The position numbers and the translations under genes are program-made. A stretch of 64,000 nt of DNA from Clostridium muellerianum (lineage in GTDB: Bacteria > Bacillota > Clostridia > Clostridiales > Clostridiaceae), in contig NZ_JABBNI010000018.1 of assembly GCF_012926525.1 (NCBI RefSeq), forward strand, positions 30,003 through 94,002, in the 5' to 3' direction. Positions 55,345 to 64,000 of the stretch are shown piece after piece; the stretch's first letter is position 1; each line of letters opens with the position of its first letter. The notes under the pieces were generated by a model that had not been told where the DNA came from, searched no databases, and was given only the letters and a program-made list of their open reading frames with translations.

Positions 55345-56952
55345 ATGAAGGAACAGTCGACTACTAAGGGTTTTGCAATACTTTCTGCAGCGGGTATGAT
55401 GGTAAAGGTTCTATCTTTGCTCTATATACCTTTTTTAATAATGATAATTGATAATGAAGGATACGGGATATATGGAGCTACATATCAGGTATATGCCTTT
55501 ATGTTTGTAATTACTAATTCAGGAATACCTGTTGCAATATCAAAGCTTATATCTGAGCTTACAGCAGTAGGAAATTATAAAGATGCAGTAAAAAGCTTTA
55601 AAATAGCAAGATTTATACTTTTAATTTTAGGAATCCTTATGTCGCTTATAATGTTTATTTTTGCTAAACCTTTAGCTGAATTAGTTAAATATAACAAAGC
55701 ATATTTGTCACTTTTAACATTATCACCAGCTATATTATTTACTTCTGTTGCATCTGCTTATAGAGGATATTTTCAGGGACGTGCCAATATGACGCCTACA
55801 GCAGTATCACAGGTTATAGAACAAGTAATGAATACTATTTTTTCTTTAGCATTTGCTGCATATTTTGTTAAATTTGGCTTAGAAGCTGGTTGTGCAGGAG
55901 CTACTATAGGAACCTCTGTAGGAGCACTTATTTCTGCTGTTTTTCTCATGTATTATTATGAAAGAAATAAAAAGTTTAAAGTTCCTAAGGGATACTTTAA
56001 TGAAGAAATAAGAAGATTTACTACAAAGCAGCTTATAAGAAAGATAATTAAGTATGGAGTGCCTATAACTATATGTGTGGGTATGACCTATGCTGGAAAT
56101 TTAGTAGATGTATATAATACAAAAGCAAGACTTATGGCAGGTGGTATTACTGATGTTAATGCTAGCATATTAGCAGGTTTTCTATTTAAATATCAATCTC
56201 TTTTAAATGTACCTATTGCAATTATATCTTCACTTTCAGCTGCAATTTTACCTGCTATATCAGGTGCAATAGCAGTAAAGAATAAGAAGCTTGCAAGGGA
56301 CAAAATAAACTATTCTTTTAGGCTTTGTTTTTTAATAGCAGTACCTTGTGCTGTTGGACTTGCTTCTTTAAGTGATCCAATTTATAATATGTTAAAGTTT
56401 CGTGGAGGAGCATTTATTATGGCCTATGGTTCTATAGTTTTAGTACTAATGGCTATTATGCAGATACAAACCACTATCCTACAGGGAATAGGTAAGCTAT
56501 TTACTTCTACATTCTATTCTGTTATAGGTATAGTTTTTAAAATAGTTTCTAATTATTTTTTAATAGCTATACCTAAGATAAATATTTTAGGAGCAGTAGC
56601 AGGAAGTATAATAGGTTTTGCAATTCCTATAATTTTAAATCACAGGATTATTAAAAAGTCTTTAAATTTAAAATTAAGTCTTTTAGTTCATTCTGTAAAA
56701 CCAATTATAGCTTCAATACTTATGGGAGTTTTAGCTTTTGGTACACACTATGCTTTGAATTTTTTATTTAGTTTCATACATAAAGGATATTTTTCTAACA
56801 TGATAGCTACAGTAATAGCTATTGGAGTAGCAGTTGTTATATATGGTTTCGGATTAGTACTTTTAGGTGGAATAAGAAGGGAAGATTTAAATTTGTTACC
56901 ATCTAAGCTTACTAGATTAATTCCAAAGTTTATATTAGATAAGGTGAAGTAA
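55345..56952 (+). CDS. SpoVB/MurJ-like polysaccharide (lipid II) flippase
   Basis: A 535-residue MVF/MOP-family membrane protein with about 14 transmembrane helices. Opening KGFAILSAAGMMVKVLSLLYIPF and NSGIPVAISKLISELTA, then AYRGYFQGRANMTPTAVSQVIEQ, are typical of Firmicutes SpoVB/YtgP flippases that move lipid-linked peptidoglycan precursors. SpoVB acts in spore cortex synthesis, YtgP in vegetative cells; the sequence alone does not choose. AAGGAG precedes the ATG. The family A repeat follows. Confidence 0.88.
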   Translation: MKEQSTTKGFAILSAAGMMVKVLSLLYIPFLIMIIDNEGYGIYGATYQVYAFMFVITNSGIPVAISKLISELTAVGNYKDAVKSFKIARFILLILGILMSLIMFIFAKPLAELVKYNKAYLSLLTLSPAILFTSVASAYRGYFQGRANMTPTAVSQVIEQVMNTIFSLAFAAYFVKFGLEAGCAGATIGTSVGALISAVFLMYYYERNKKFKVPKGYFNEEIRRFTTKQLIRKIIKYGVPITICVGMTYAGNLVDVYNTKARLMAGGITDVNASILAGFLFKYQSLLNVPIAIISSLSAAILPAISGAIAVKNKKLARDKINYSFRLCFLIAVPCAVGLASLSDPIYNMLKFRGGAFIMAYGSIVLVLMAIMQIQTTILQGIGKLFTSTFYSVIGIVFKIVSNYFLIAIPKINILGAVAGSIIGFAIPIILNHRIIKKSLNLKLSLLVHSVKPIIASILMGVLAFGTHYALNFLFSFIHKGYFSNMIATVIAIGVAVVIYGFGLVLLGGIRREDLNLLPSKLTRLIPKFILDKVK

Positions 56953-56983
56953 ATATTGTCTAATGATTGATATTAAAATTTAA

Positions 56984-57092
56984 TAAAAAAATGGGTCTGT
57001 CGCACTAAAAATAAATGTTGCAACATATTGTGATTTACAAAGCAATATATTGTATAGAAATTTATTAGTGCTATAGTCCCATTTTTTTATTT
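56984..57092. repeat. Family A hairpin repeat, copy 3; terminates the flippase gene
   Basis: AAAAATGGGTCTGTCGCACTAA faces TTAGTGCTATAGTCCCATTTTT in inverted orientation around an inner AATATATTGTAT core. Same placement, 3' of an operon, as copies 9447 and 17254. Confidence 0.78.
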
Positions 57093-57317
57093 AATAGAGA
57101 TATTTTAATTATACAATAAGTAATCTAATAATTAGTTAAGTGTACTATTATTGACTTTCGGGGTGAAAATTACTACATATGTTCAATTAAGGACTATAAT
57201 CCACAAAAATCATTAAATTTGAAGGAATTTTAAAAAACTTGTAGAATATATAACGAAGGAAAATTAAATTGTACTAAAGAAAAGGCCTATAAAAGTATAC
57301 CAAGGAGGAAAAAAAGT

Positions 57318-58262
57318 ATGAGTTATTGTCACTAATGTGGAGGAAAAGTCGAAGATGGGAATGTATTTTGCACTAATTGTGGAGCAAAGCAAGTTGAAGA
57401 TTTATCAGGAGAAACGGGATATCAGGAAAGTCAAAGCTTTGCACCAAAAAATAATTCATTTAATTATCAAAAGGAAGTATATGATTCATATGCAAACTTA
57501 AAAAAACAAGTGAATTTTTCAAGCTTGAGGGACATTTTGATGAAAATGTTATTTAAGCCTGTTTCAGGTGCAAAACAATTTGTACAAAACAGTGAGAAAT
57601 CTTCTGTTATAGGATTGACAATTTTTCTTGTAATAATACAAGGAATTTTAGGTATGTGGAAGGTAAATCAAGTTATTTCAACAATACAGAGTATAGCTTT
57701 AGATTTAGTTCAGAAAATATCCAATATAGCAAATCTAATAATACCAGGATCATCAGGAAAGATGTTAAGTACCAATGATATAATGGATCTGACAGGGGAA
57801 ATGAGTAAGGTTAGATCACTTATAAACATACCATATGGAAAAGTATTTTTGCAAAATAGTGCAGTATTTTTATGTGCAATTATAACACTTTTTATAATCA
57901 TATATTTGGGAACTACTATTTTGTCAAAAGATAAGAAAGATCCATTTGTAGTATATAAAGCATCACTTATTGTTCTAGTTCCAACTCTATATTTTGAAAT
58001 ATTTTCAATTTTGTTTTCTTATGTATTATTTTATATAGGTGCAGGTGTATTTTTAATTGGAGTAATAGTTTCACTGGCATGCTTAACTGTAATTATTAGA
58101 GAAGAACTGTTTGTAGACGAAAATCATACAGTATTTATAATTGCAGTATCATTTTTAGGAATTTTTATTATAGTTTCAATGTGTATGCAGAAATTTTTAG
58201 TATCAAATATATCCGATATAATAATGTCTGTTACAAATGTAATGAAGAATGTTAGGTTCTAA
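57318..58262 (+). pseudogene. Zinc-ribbon membrane protein gene with in-frame TAA at codon 6
   Basis: AAGGAGG at 57303 precedes ATG 57318, which opens MSYCH, then TAA (57333-57335), then CGGKVEDGNVFCTNCGAKQ in the same frame. The stop replaces the second residue between Cys and Cys of a CxxC zinc ribbon; in the neighbouring genes that residue is lysine or valine-lysine (CGKC, CVKC), so AAA/AAG to TAA is one base. The remaining open frame, from GTG 57510, holds a Yip1-like domain with five transmembrane helices. Either a pseudogene, a readthrough case or a sequencing error. Confidence 0.75.
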
Positions 58263-58288
58263 AGTTAAAAAATGTGGAGGAAGATGAA

Positions 58289-59707
58289 ATGAGTTTTTGT
58301 GGAAAATGTGGTGCAAAACTAGAAGAAGGACAAAAATTTTGCCCAAAATGCGGTAATGTTTTAAATACAAAACAAAATGAATCACATCAGAATTTTAAAA
58401 ATAATAATGAATATACATATGAAGATGAAATTAGAGTTCCTTCTAATGAAATAAGAAGAGACTTAAAGATGTCTAGAAAAACTCAAATAGGAATTATGGC
58501 AGCTGCAATTGTTGCAGTACTCTTAATTGGTTTTTATATAGTAGGAAACTCACTAACAAAGCCTTCAAAAGTAGTTTCTAAGTTTGAAAATGCGGTTGCT
58601 TCAGGAAACAAAGCAGATTTAATTAGTACTCTTTATTGTGACGACAATAGATTAGAAATAAATGAAAAAACAATTGTACCTTTATTAACTTATTTTAAAG
58701 ATAATCCTTCCTATTTAAATACAGTAGTGCAAGGGTTAAATAAGGATGCTGTAAATGCAAGTCAAACAAAGGCATTATCTAGAATGAATGGAGGTAACTC
58801 TAAGGCTATTTTAACTCTTGCTTATTCAGGAAAAAAATTTTTGTTTTTTCCTGATTACAGAATAGCTATAAAACCAGGTTTCATTCAGGTTAAGACAAGT
58901 GTAAAGGATGTGGCTTTCTCATTAAATGGTACTGACATTGGAAAAAGTGATTCAGATAACTTTAGTAAAGAATTTGGACCATTTATACCAGGAAAGTATA
59001 GTCTTTTAGCAAATTATAAAGGGAAATATGCTTCTTTAAGTGATTCACATGATATTAATTTTTTTGATAACAGCAGTGATAAGATAACTGTAGAAACATT
59101 TACAAATGTTAATTATGTAAATGTAAAAAGTGATTATCCAGATGCTAAAATTTTTGTGAATGGTAAAGATACGGGAGTTAAAGTTTCGGATGCTGGTAAT
59201 TTTGGACCTTTAAATAGTAATACCAAAATATATGGTATGATTACTAAAGATGGCAAGGTATTAAAAAGTAGTGAAGAAACAGTAGATAAAGGCGACAAAG
59301 AGGTTTATTTAAGTTTTTCTCAAGCTGAAAGCAGTATTAAAAGTCAGGAAAATCAAATTCATAATCTAGTATATTGGTATACTTATTATTTTACAAGAGC
59401 TGTAAATTCAAACAGTTTTACGTTATTAGAAGATCTTTTATATCCAGGAAGTCAAATTTATAATGAGCAAAAGAGTTATGTTCCGAGCACGTACAAAAGC
59501 GGAATAAGAGAAGAAATTAAATCCTTTAATATAACGTCTTATAAATTAAGTGAAGACAATAAATCGGGTACTATAAATACAGAAGAAGTTTATGATATAA
59601 ATGATAATGGAACATCTTCAATAAAAACTTTTAAATATACTTATACATTTAGATATAATGAAGCAAAAAATGGATATCAAATGGAAAGCTTAAAAGCTAT
59701 TGAATAG
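58289..59707 (+). CDS. TcaA-like zinc-ribbon membrane protein
   Basis: A 472-residue protein. A four-Cys zinc ribbon (FCGKCGAKLEEGQKFCPKCG) occupies residues 3-22; one transmembrane helix (about 73-95) follows, then an extracellular part with repeated beta-rich TcaA domains (YRIAIKPGFIQVKTSVKDVAF, YVNVKSDYPDAKIFVNGKDTG) and a C-terminal NTF2-like region. TcaA in staphylococci acts at the cell wall and affects glycopeptide response; here the role is inferred only. The frame opens at 58274, but GGAGGAAGAT serves the ATG at 58289. Confidence 0.82.
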   Translation: MSFCGKCGAKLEEGQKFCPKCGNVLNTKQNESHQNFKNNNEYTYEDEIRVPSNEIRRDLKMSRKTQIGIMAAAIVAVLLIGFYIVGNSLTKPSKVVSKFENAVASGNKADLISTLYCDDNRLEINEKTIVPLLTYFKDNPSYLNTVVQGLNKDAVNASQTKALSRMNGGNSKAILTLAYSGKKFLFFPDYRIAIKPGFIQVKTSVKDVAFSLNGTDIGKSDSDNFSKEFGPFIPGKYSLLANYKGKYASLSDSHDINFFDNSSDKITVETFTNVNYVNVKSDYPDAKIFVNGKDTGVKVSDAGNFGPLNSNTKIYGMITKDGKVLKSSEETVDKGDKEVYLSFSQAESSIKSQENQIHNLVYWYTYYFTRAVNSNSFTLLEDLLYPGSQIYNEQKSYVPSTYKSGIREEIKSFNITSYKLSEDNKSGTINTEEVYDINDNGTSSIKTFKYTYTFRYNEAKNGYQMESLKAIE

Positions 59708-59869
59708 TTAAATGAAAACTGCTGATAAACTGTTTTGTCAGCAGTTTTTAAAATAGGCTATACTTAATTTATATTAGTAATTATAATATGTACATACATT
59801 AGTTTTGTATAAGCGTTTTAATAGCACAATAAAAATTATAGGAATATGTGTAAAGGAGGAATTGTTACA

Positions 59870-60589
59870 ATGCGTTACTGCGTAAAGTGCGGTGCAAAGT
59901 TACTTGATGAAGCTAAGTTTTGCACTGAATGCGGATCACCACAAAAAACAACTTTTCAAAATGAAGCTATAAGAGTTAGAAATGACTATAATAATGAGAA
60001 CACACAGGCAATACCTACGATAAGAGAAATGCCAAACAGAATGGTTCAGGAAGAAGATCATGGTTATTCTGATGAAGGCATTTTAAAATCAGCAGTAATA
60101 GGAGTAATAATAGGAGTAGTTGTTTTATTTATAGGTTTTACTTCTTATTATGTTTATACAAAGGTTCACAAGTCTCCCCAAACACCAATAGTGAATACAA
60201 ATACAGTAGATAGCAGTAATAATGTATCAACTGATTCGAGCAGCACTTCAAAAGATATTGAAGAAACAGATAAAACTAAAGATAATACCAAAAATAGTAA
60301 TAATGCTGCAAATACTAATAGTAAGTCTGATGAATATATGTTTAAAAACAGCGGAAATGAAAGACTTGAAGATAGTCAGGTGAGCTCTTTAAGTAAAGAA
60401 AATTTGGCTATTGCAAGAAATGAAATATATGCAAGACATGGTTTTGTATTTCAAACTGAGCCGTTTAAAACCTATTTTAATAATAAAGCCTGGTATAAGC
60501 CTAATTCTTCTTTTAAAGGATCTGATGAAGAATTAAGTTCAGTAGAAAAGGCTAATGTGGATTTAATACTTAAATATGAAAATAAATAG
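59870..60589 (+). CDS. Zinc-ribbon, single-pass membrane protein with C-terminal YARHG domain
   Basis: A 239-residue protein. Zinc ribbon YCVKCGAKLLDEAKFCTECG (residues 3-22), transmembrane helix (about 78-100), a Ser/Thr/Asn/Lys-rich extracellular linker, and a YARHG domain (LAIARNEIYARHGFVFQ, then TYFNNKAWYKPN) at about 175-235. YARHG domains occur in surface proteins of Firmicutes and are thought to sit at the envelope. The frame opens at 59846, but AAAGGAGG points to ATG 59870. Third of three zinc-ribbon genes in series; not obviously one operon because 160 bases separate it from the second. Confidence 0.85.
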   Translation: MRYCVKCGAKLLDEAKFCTECGSPQKTTFQNEAIRVRNDYNNENTQAIPTIREMPNRMVQEEDHGYSDEGILKSAVIGVIIGVVVLFIGFTSYYVYTKVHKSPQTPIVNTNTVDSSNNVSTDSSSTSKDIEETDKTKDNTKNSNNAANTNSKSDEYMFKNSGNERLEDSQVSSLSKENLAIARNEIYARHGFVFQTEPFKTYFNNKAWYKPNSSFKGSDEELSSVEKANVDLILKYENK

Positions 60590-60607
60590 AAACTTATTCT
60601 GTAATAT

Positions 60608-61291
60608 AAAAATAATGCGGCGCAAAGTGCAGTGAAAGTTTTGATTTTAACTTTTACTACGTGATATAGGATAAGCGTTTACTCACTGCTAAATATTTTC
60701 AATTAGTCTAAAGCTCAAAGTTAATGAAAGCCTAAGAACTTTGCCAAACTCAGTTCCCTCAAACAAGGCTAAAGTTCTAAGGCTTTCATAAACTTTTCGC
60801 TAAGAATAATAAGAAACAATTTAGCTAATGTGATGAAACACTTACCCTATATCACTACATAAAAGTTAAAATCCAAACTAGTAACTTCAGTTATGTAAAT
60901 TTAGTTTCATTGTTACATATAATTGGGCTTAATCAAAATTATATTTGATTAAAAGTTAATATCGCTTAAAAATTGAGGCGCAGCCTGTTGTTTAATATAT
61001 TAAATTTATGTAGAAGTTATTTTCTATTTTTTTATAGAAATATCTCGAAAGAGATTAACAAGTTAGACAGCTTTCTATTAAATGCTTTGTATGTTTTAAT
61101 ATAAGTAATAAATATTATGAGAGCTACAAGCATTTTGAAATAATGCTATACGCAATGCACTAAGAAGAAACGTTAAGCTGTATGAAGACTGATATATGTT
61201 GTGCAGGAACATTAGAACTTCTTAATGAAGTGAGTGTTCCTGCACAACATGTATCAGCCGGAATACAGCTTAACGTTTCTTCGGTTACTTG
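60608..61291. repeat. Large palindromic element, copy 4 (tip of second hairpin deleted, right end lost)
   Basis: The left end AAAAATAATGCGGCGCAA, hairpin one (about 60637-60878, tip ACTCAGTTCCCTCAAACAA) and the spacer (60879-61161) closely match copy 3. Hairpin two (61162-61283) has lost its middle, leaving a short AGAACTTCTTAAT turn. The right end stops at CGGTTACTTG (61291), where the IS91-type element begins. Confidence 0.85.
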
Positions 61292-61594
61292 TATGAATAG
61301 ATTTGTATTCGGAAGTTGAGCCGAATAAAAGAGCAGCTTGATTAATAAGCTTAAATTATGCTTTAATTTAAAAGCTGCTCAATTTCCGAAACAAATTATA
61401 GAACGAATACCGCGGGGCAGTTACTATGGAGTTTCAATCTTTCTCTTATTCCCTGGAAGCTATCGCTTTTTATATTTTAACACAAAATTTGGAATGCTAG
61501 ATTAAGATATATCATAGTTTTTGCTACTTTATTGGGTAAAAGATATACTTTCCCCCTCCCCATAGTTTATTTTGCTATTTTCATTCACATTGAC
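61292..61594. mobile_element. Proposed IS91-type origin end, 3' of the transposase
   Basis: Gene-free DNA holding a complex palindrome (61302-61412): GAGCAGCTT (61331-61339) pairs with AAGCTGCTC (61372-61380), and TTCGGAAGTTGAGC with GCTCAATTTCCGAA. In IS91-type rolling-circle elements the origin lies 3' of the transposase and carries such hairpins; exact ends cannot be fixed from one copy. Confidence 0.5.
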
Positions 61595-62779
61595 TTATGC
61601 AGTTTTTACAGTCATACCTAGTGGAGCACAGGTTTTAGGCTGTAACTTTCTTCTTGTTGACATCTTTACTTTACAATAAGGACATATGTTAATATCTATT
61701 CCAGTAAGTTTTAAAAGAAGTTCTGCTGTACTTAATTTAGCTATGAATTCACTCTTTGAGCTTGATACCTTAAGAATCCTTTTGCATTTTGTTAGCTTAG
61801 TTACACGATTGCGATTACTTAAAATTCCATAATGTCTTATCTTAACAAATTTCTGTGGTAGTATATGCATAACAAATCTGCGTATAAATTCTTCTGCTGT
61901 AACAGTCATAAACTTTTCTTTATTATTATCACTATAATCTCTCCATTTAAAAACTACATAACCATTTTGAAAAGCCACAATTCTATTATTGGAAATTGCT
62001 ACTCTATGAGTATATCTACCTAAATACTCAAGAACATGCTCTGCACTCCCGAAGGGAGGTTTACAGTAAACTATCCAATTCTTCTTATAGAGTTTATCTA
62101 TAAAACATTGAAAGACATCCTTGTATTTCAAATCCTCAATATCATTTACAAACTTCAATTGAGGATTATTATAGTATTCTTTCTTCAGATAGTATAGAAA
62201 CTTCCCTCGGAATTTTTTCGATAGAACCTTAACAGGTATAAAGAACTTTTTCCTAGAACTTATCCAACGAGTGCCATCTAAGGATAATCCTCCACTAGGA
62301 ACTATACAGTGAATATGAGGATGATTCATAAGATTTTGTCCCCATGTATGTAGTATAGTAGTAAAAACTATTTCTACACCTAAATATTTTCTATCTCTTG
62401 AGAGCTCCAATAAAGTTTCTGAAGCAGCCTTAAACAAAATAGAATACATCTCTTTTTGGTTCGTAAGGACTAAAAAATTCAATTCTTGTGGTATTGTAAA
62501 TACAACATGAAAATAGGATACAGGTAGTAAATCATTTTTTCTAGCTTCAATCCATTTCTCCTTGGCTAATGTTTGACATTTAGGACAATGTCTATCTCTA
62601 CAAGAATTATATGAAATCCTTATATGTCCACACTCTTCACACTCATCTATATGACCACCTAATGCTGATGTTCTGCAATCCTTAATATTACTCAATACTT
62701 TTCTCAAATGTGGCGGCAGCCTATGCTTTCTGATATACTCATCTCCATGTTTTAAAAGTATATCTTGCACCTCAATCAT
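61595..62779 (-). CDS. IS91-family rolling-circle transposase
   Basis: A 394-residue HUH transposase of the Y1/Y2 IS91 group. An N-terminal zinc-binding domain (CEECGHIRISYNSCRDRHCPKC), the HUH metal site NHPHIHCIVPSGG, the catalytic tyrosine region EYLGRYTHRVAISN, and a C-terminal CPYC motif are all intact, and the length is complete. It nicks one strand at the origin and moves the element by a rolling-circle mechanism. ATG 62779 lies in an overlap with the recombinase stop; GTG 62788 is also in frame. Possibly active. Confidence 0.9.
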   Translation of the reverse strand: MIEVQDILLKHGDEYIRKHRLPPHLRKVLSNIKDCRTSALGGHIDECEECGHIRISYNSCRDRHCPKCQTLAKEKWIEARKNDLLPVSYFHVVFTIPQELNFLVLTNQKEMYSILFKAASETLLELSRDRKYLGVEIVFTTILHTWGQNLMNHPHIHCIVPSGGLSLDGTRWISSRKKFFIPVKVLSKKFRGKFLYYLKKEYYNNPQLKFVNDIEDLKYKDVFQCFIDKLYKKNWIVYCKPPFGSAEHVLEYLGRYTHRVAISNNRIVAFQNGYVVFKWRDYSDNNKEKFMTVTAEEFIRRFVMHILPQKFVKIRHYGILSNRNRVTKLTKCKRILKVSSSKSEFIAKLSTAELLLKLTGIDINICPYCKVKMSTRRKLQPKTCAPLGMTVKTA

Positions 62780-63620
62780 TTTCTTCACCTAATAAAATAT
62801 CTAGAGGACTCTTTATGCTTAATAAATCCATCCTTCTAAGATGTAGATAAATTGTTGTAGTAGTTATACGAGTATGTCCTAAAAGTCTTTGTATAAAGCA
62901 GATATCAGTACCAGCATCTAAAAGATGAGTTGCAAAGCTGTGTCTTAAAGTGTGAACAGTTGCATTTTTAGCAATTCTAGTTTTCTTTAATGCTTTTTCA
63001 AATATTCTCTGAACACTACGTGTACTTATGGGGTCAATACAGTACCTTCCAGGAAATAAAAATTCTTTAGGTTTATATTTTTTCCAATACTCTCTGAGAA
63101 TTTTAAGATTAGCTTTTGATAAAAGACTGTACCTATCCTTTTTTCCTTTACCTTGCCTTATAAATATTTGCATATTCTTGCTGTCTATATCCTTAATTTT
63201 AAGCTTACAGACTTCACTAACCCTCAAGCCTGCAGAATAAGTAGTCATTAGGATAGCCTTATGCTTAATATTATCCGTAACATCAAAAATAGATTTAACT
63301 TTTTGAGGAGATAGTACAACTGGAAGCCTTCTCGGCTCCTTCATTCTTGGAATTTTATCAATATTCCATGGCTACATTAAAATTTTTGTGTATAAAAGTT
63401 TTAATGTAGAATAAATTATATTAACAGATCTTTCCGTTAATTGCTTTTCTGTGATACAATAATATAAGTATCCATTAATTTCCTTTTCGCCTAATAACTG
63501 AGGCGACTTGTTGTAAAACTTAGCAAAGTTACTAATATTCCTAAGATAATATTTTATTGTTATGGAACTATAACCTTTTAATTCCATATACATTTTCATT
63601 TTATTTCTTAGTTCTGACAT
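62772..63620 (-). pseudogene. XerC/D-like tyrosine recombinase of the IS91-type element, interrupted by amber codon
   Basis: An N-terminal SAM-like domain (63372-63620, 82 residues, with AAAGGAG before its ATG) and a catalytic domain (62772-63344) lie in one frame, separated only by TAG at 63372-63374 and nine sense codons to the next ATG. The joined length, about 280 residues, is that of a XerC/D recombinase. Active-site residues: Arg in GLRVSEVCKLK, HTLRHS, LLGHTRI and Tyr in TTTIYLH, all present. The stop may be a nonsense mutation, a sequencing error or read through; the catalytic part could also start alone at 63344. Confidence 0.75.
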
Positions 63621-63700
63621 GTTAACACTCCTTTTTATTTTTATTTGTGGCTACCCTTATATTTTTGACAATATAAGGAAAAAAGAAGTGTTCATGATAA

Positions 63701-63735
63701 AAAAGTGGTAGTTACTATTAATAACTACCACTTTT
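63701..63735. terminator. Strong hairpin 5' of the recombinase gene, possible terIS end
   Basis: A perfect 14-bp stem (63701-63714 with 63722-63735) around a seven-base loop with A and T flanks. It may be the distal (ter) hairpin of the IS91-type element or an external terminator. From 63740 to the window end no gene is seen; there is a CCGCTAAATAGTGG palindrome near 63787 and a GCATGCGTAGCATGT repeat near 63979. Confidence 0.55.
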
Positions 63736-64000
63736 CAATATATTTTAGATTTTAATCCTGAAGTTTTTATTATTTGATTAGCCGCCACCGCTAAATAGTG
63801 GTTTCGTTCTATGGTAATAATATGATATACTTTTGATGTAGTATATTAATTTATATATTAATTAACATGAATTTAGATGATTGCAGAATTGAAAATTAGA
63901 AAATGTGGATAACTTTTGAAAATTTACTTAAAAATCTAGAAAAAAAGAGTACGACAAAAAGCCTTTTGATAAAAAGGCATGCGTAGCATGTAGTTTGATA

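Noticed and set aside
19000..63000. Group I or II intron as explanation for the large structured repeats
   Set aside because: No intron-encoded protein, no domain V-like hairpin and no exon being interrupted; the elements are intergenic.

Overview
The window is low-GC, AT-rich DNA with AGGAGG-type ribosome binding sites, intrinsic terminators after most operons, sporulation genes and several anaerobic metal-dependent enzymes. It is best read as a chromosomal segment of a spore-forming, motile Clostridium (cluster I). No rRNA, recognisable tRNA or CRISPR array was seen. The species cannot be fixed from the sequence alone; purine-hydroxylating, acetogen-like clostridia fit the content.

Layout. 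1-5 kb: the 3' part of an FAD-linked 2-hydroxyacid dehydrogenase, then a DUF1657-DUF421-spoVAC-spoVAD-spoVAEb-DUF1657 cluster laid out like the spoVA2mob spore operon. 5-9.5 kb: a broken substrate-binding-protein gene facing away from a complete FecCD-type metal/chelate ABC transporter operon with a THEP1-like NTPase; a ModE-like palindrome lies between them. 10-19.3 kb: topB, an FUSC-like membrane protein, a three-subunit molybdenum hydroxylase (xanthine dehydrogenase type), and a convergent purine permease behind a guanine-class riboswitch. The Mo enzyme, the possible Mo/W transporter and the purine permease suggest a purine-catabolism neighbourhood. 20-35.5 kb: housekeeping genes (gltX, gap, a PreA-like dehydrogenase, a hydrogenase-linked regulator, a beta-CASP nuclease, a Nudix hydrolase, a D,D-carboxypeptidase, pncB, a UvrD helicase) and a Cys-rich copper-storage-like protein. 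36-39.3 kb: a membrane chemoreceptor with a soluble PocR-type chemoreceptor. 39-60.6 kb: ElaA, a phosphoesterase, a glycolipid glycosyltransferase, MFS and DMT transporters, CorA, hemerythrin, an FtsA-like protein with beta-grasp-like repeats, an M20 amidohydrolase, RluA, a SpoVB/MurJ-like flippase, and three consecutive zinc-ribbon membrane proteins. 61.3-63.7 kb: an IS91-type element with a tyrosine-recombinase gene.

The most unusual content is non-coding. Four copies or remnants of a large palindromic element (full form about 860 bp, 44331-45189) are scattered at 19.5, 42.5, 44.3 and 60.6 kb. The full form has two giant imperfect hairpins joined by a conserved spacer; the second hairpin carries two small tip hairpins with the same AGGAC loop plus a GAGGAGG tract. 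Two further repeat families (A: about 65-105 bp terminator-like hairpins after three operons; B: about 130-160 bp inverted-repeat elements, three copies) and one 214-bp MITE-like element are also present.

Several genes look broken: a stop codon inside the first zinc ribbon at 57333, an amber codon in the recombinase at 63372, a truncated and internally deleted binding protein at 4969-5400, and an ACG where the MFS start codon is expected at 42884. They could be real decay or sequencing errors. Many starts were moved downstream of the longest reading frame to the codon that sits 6-10 bases after a Shine-Dalgarno sequence.
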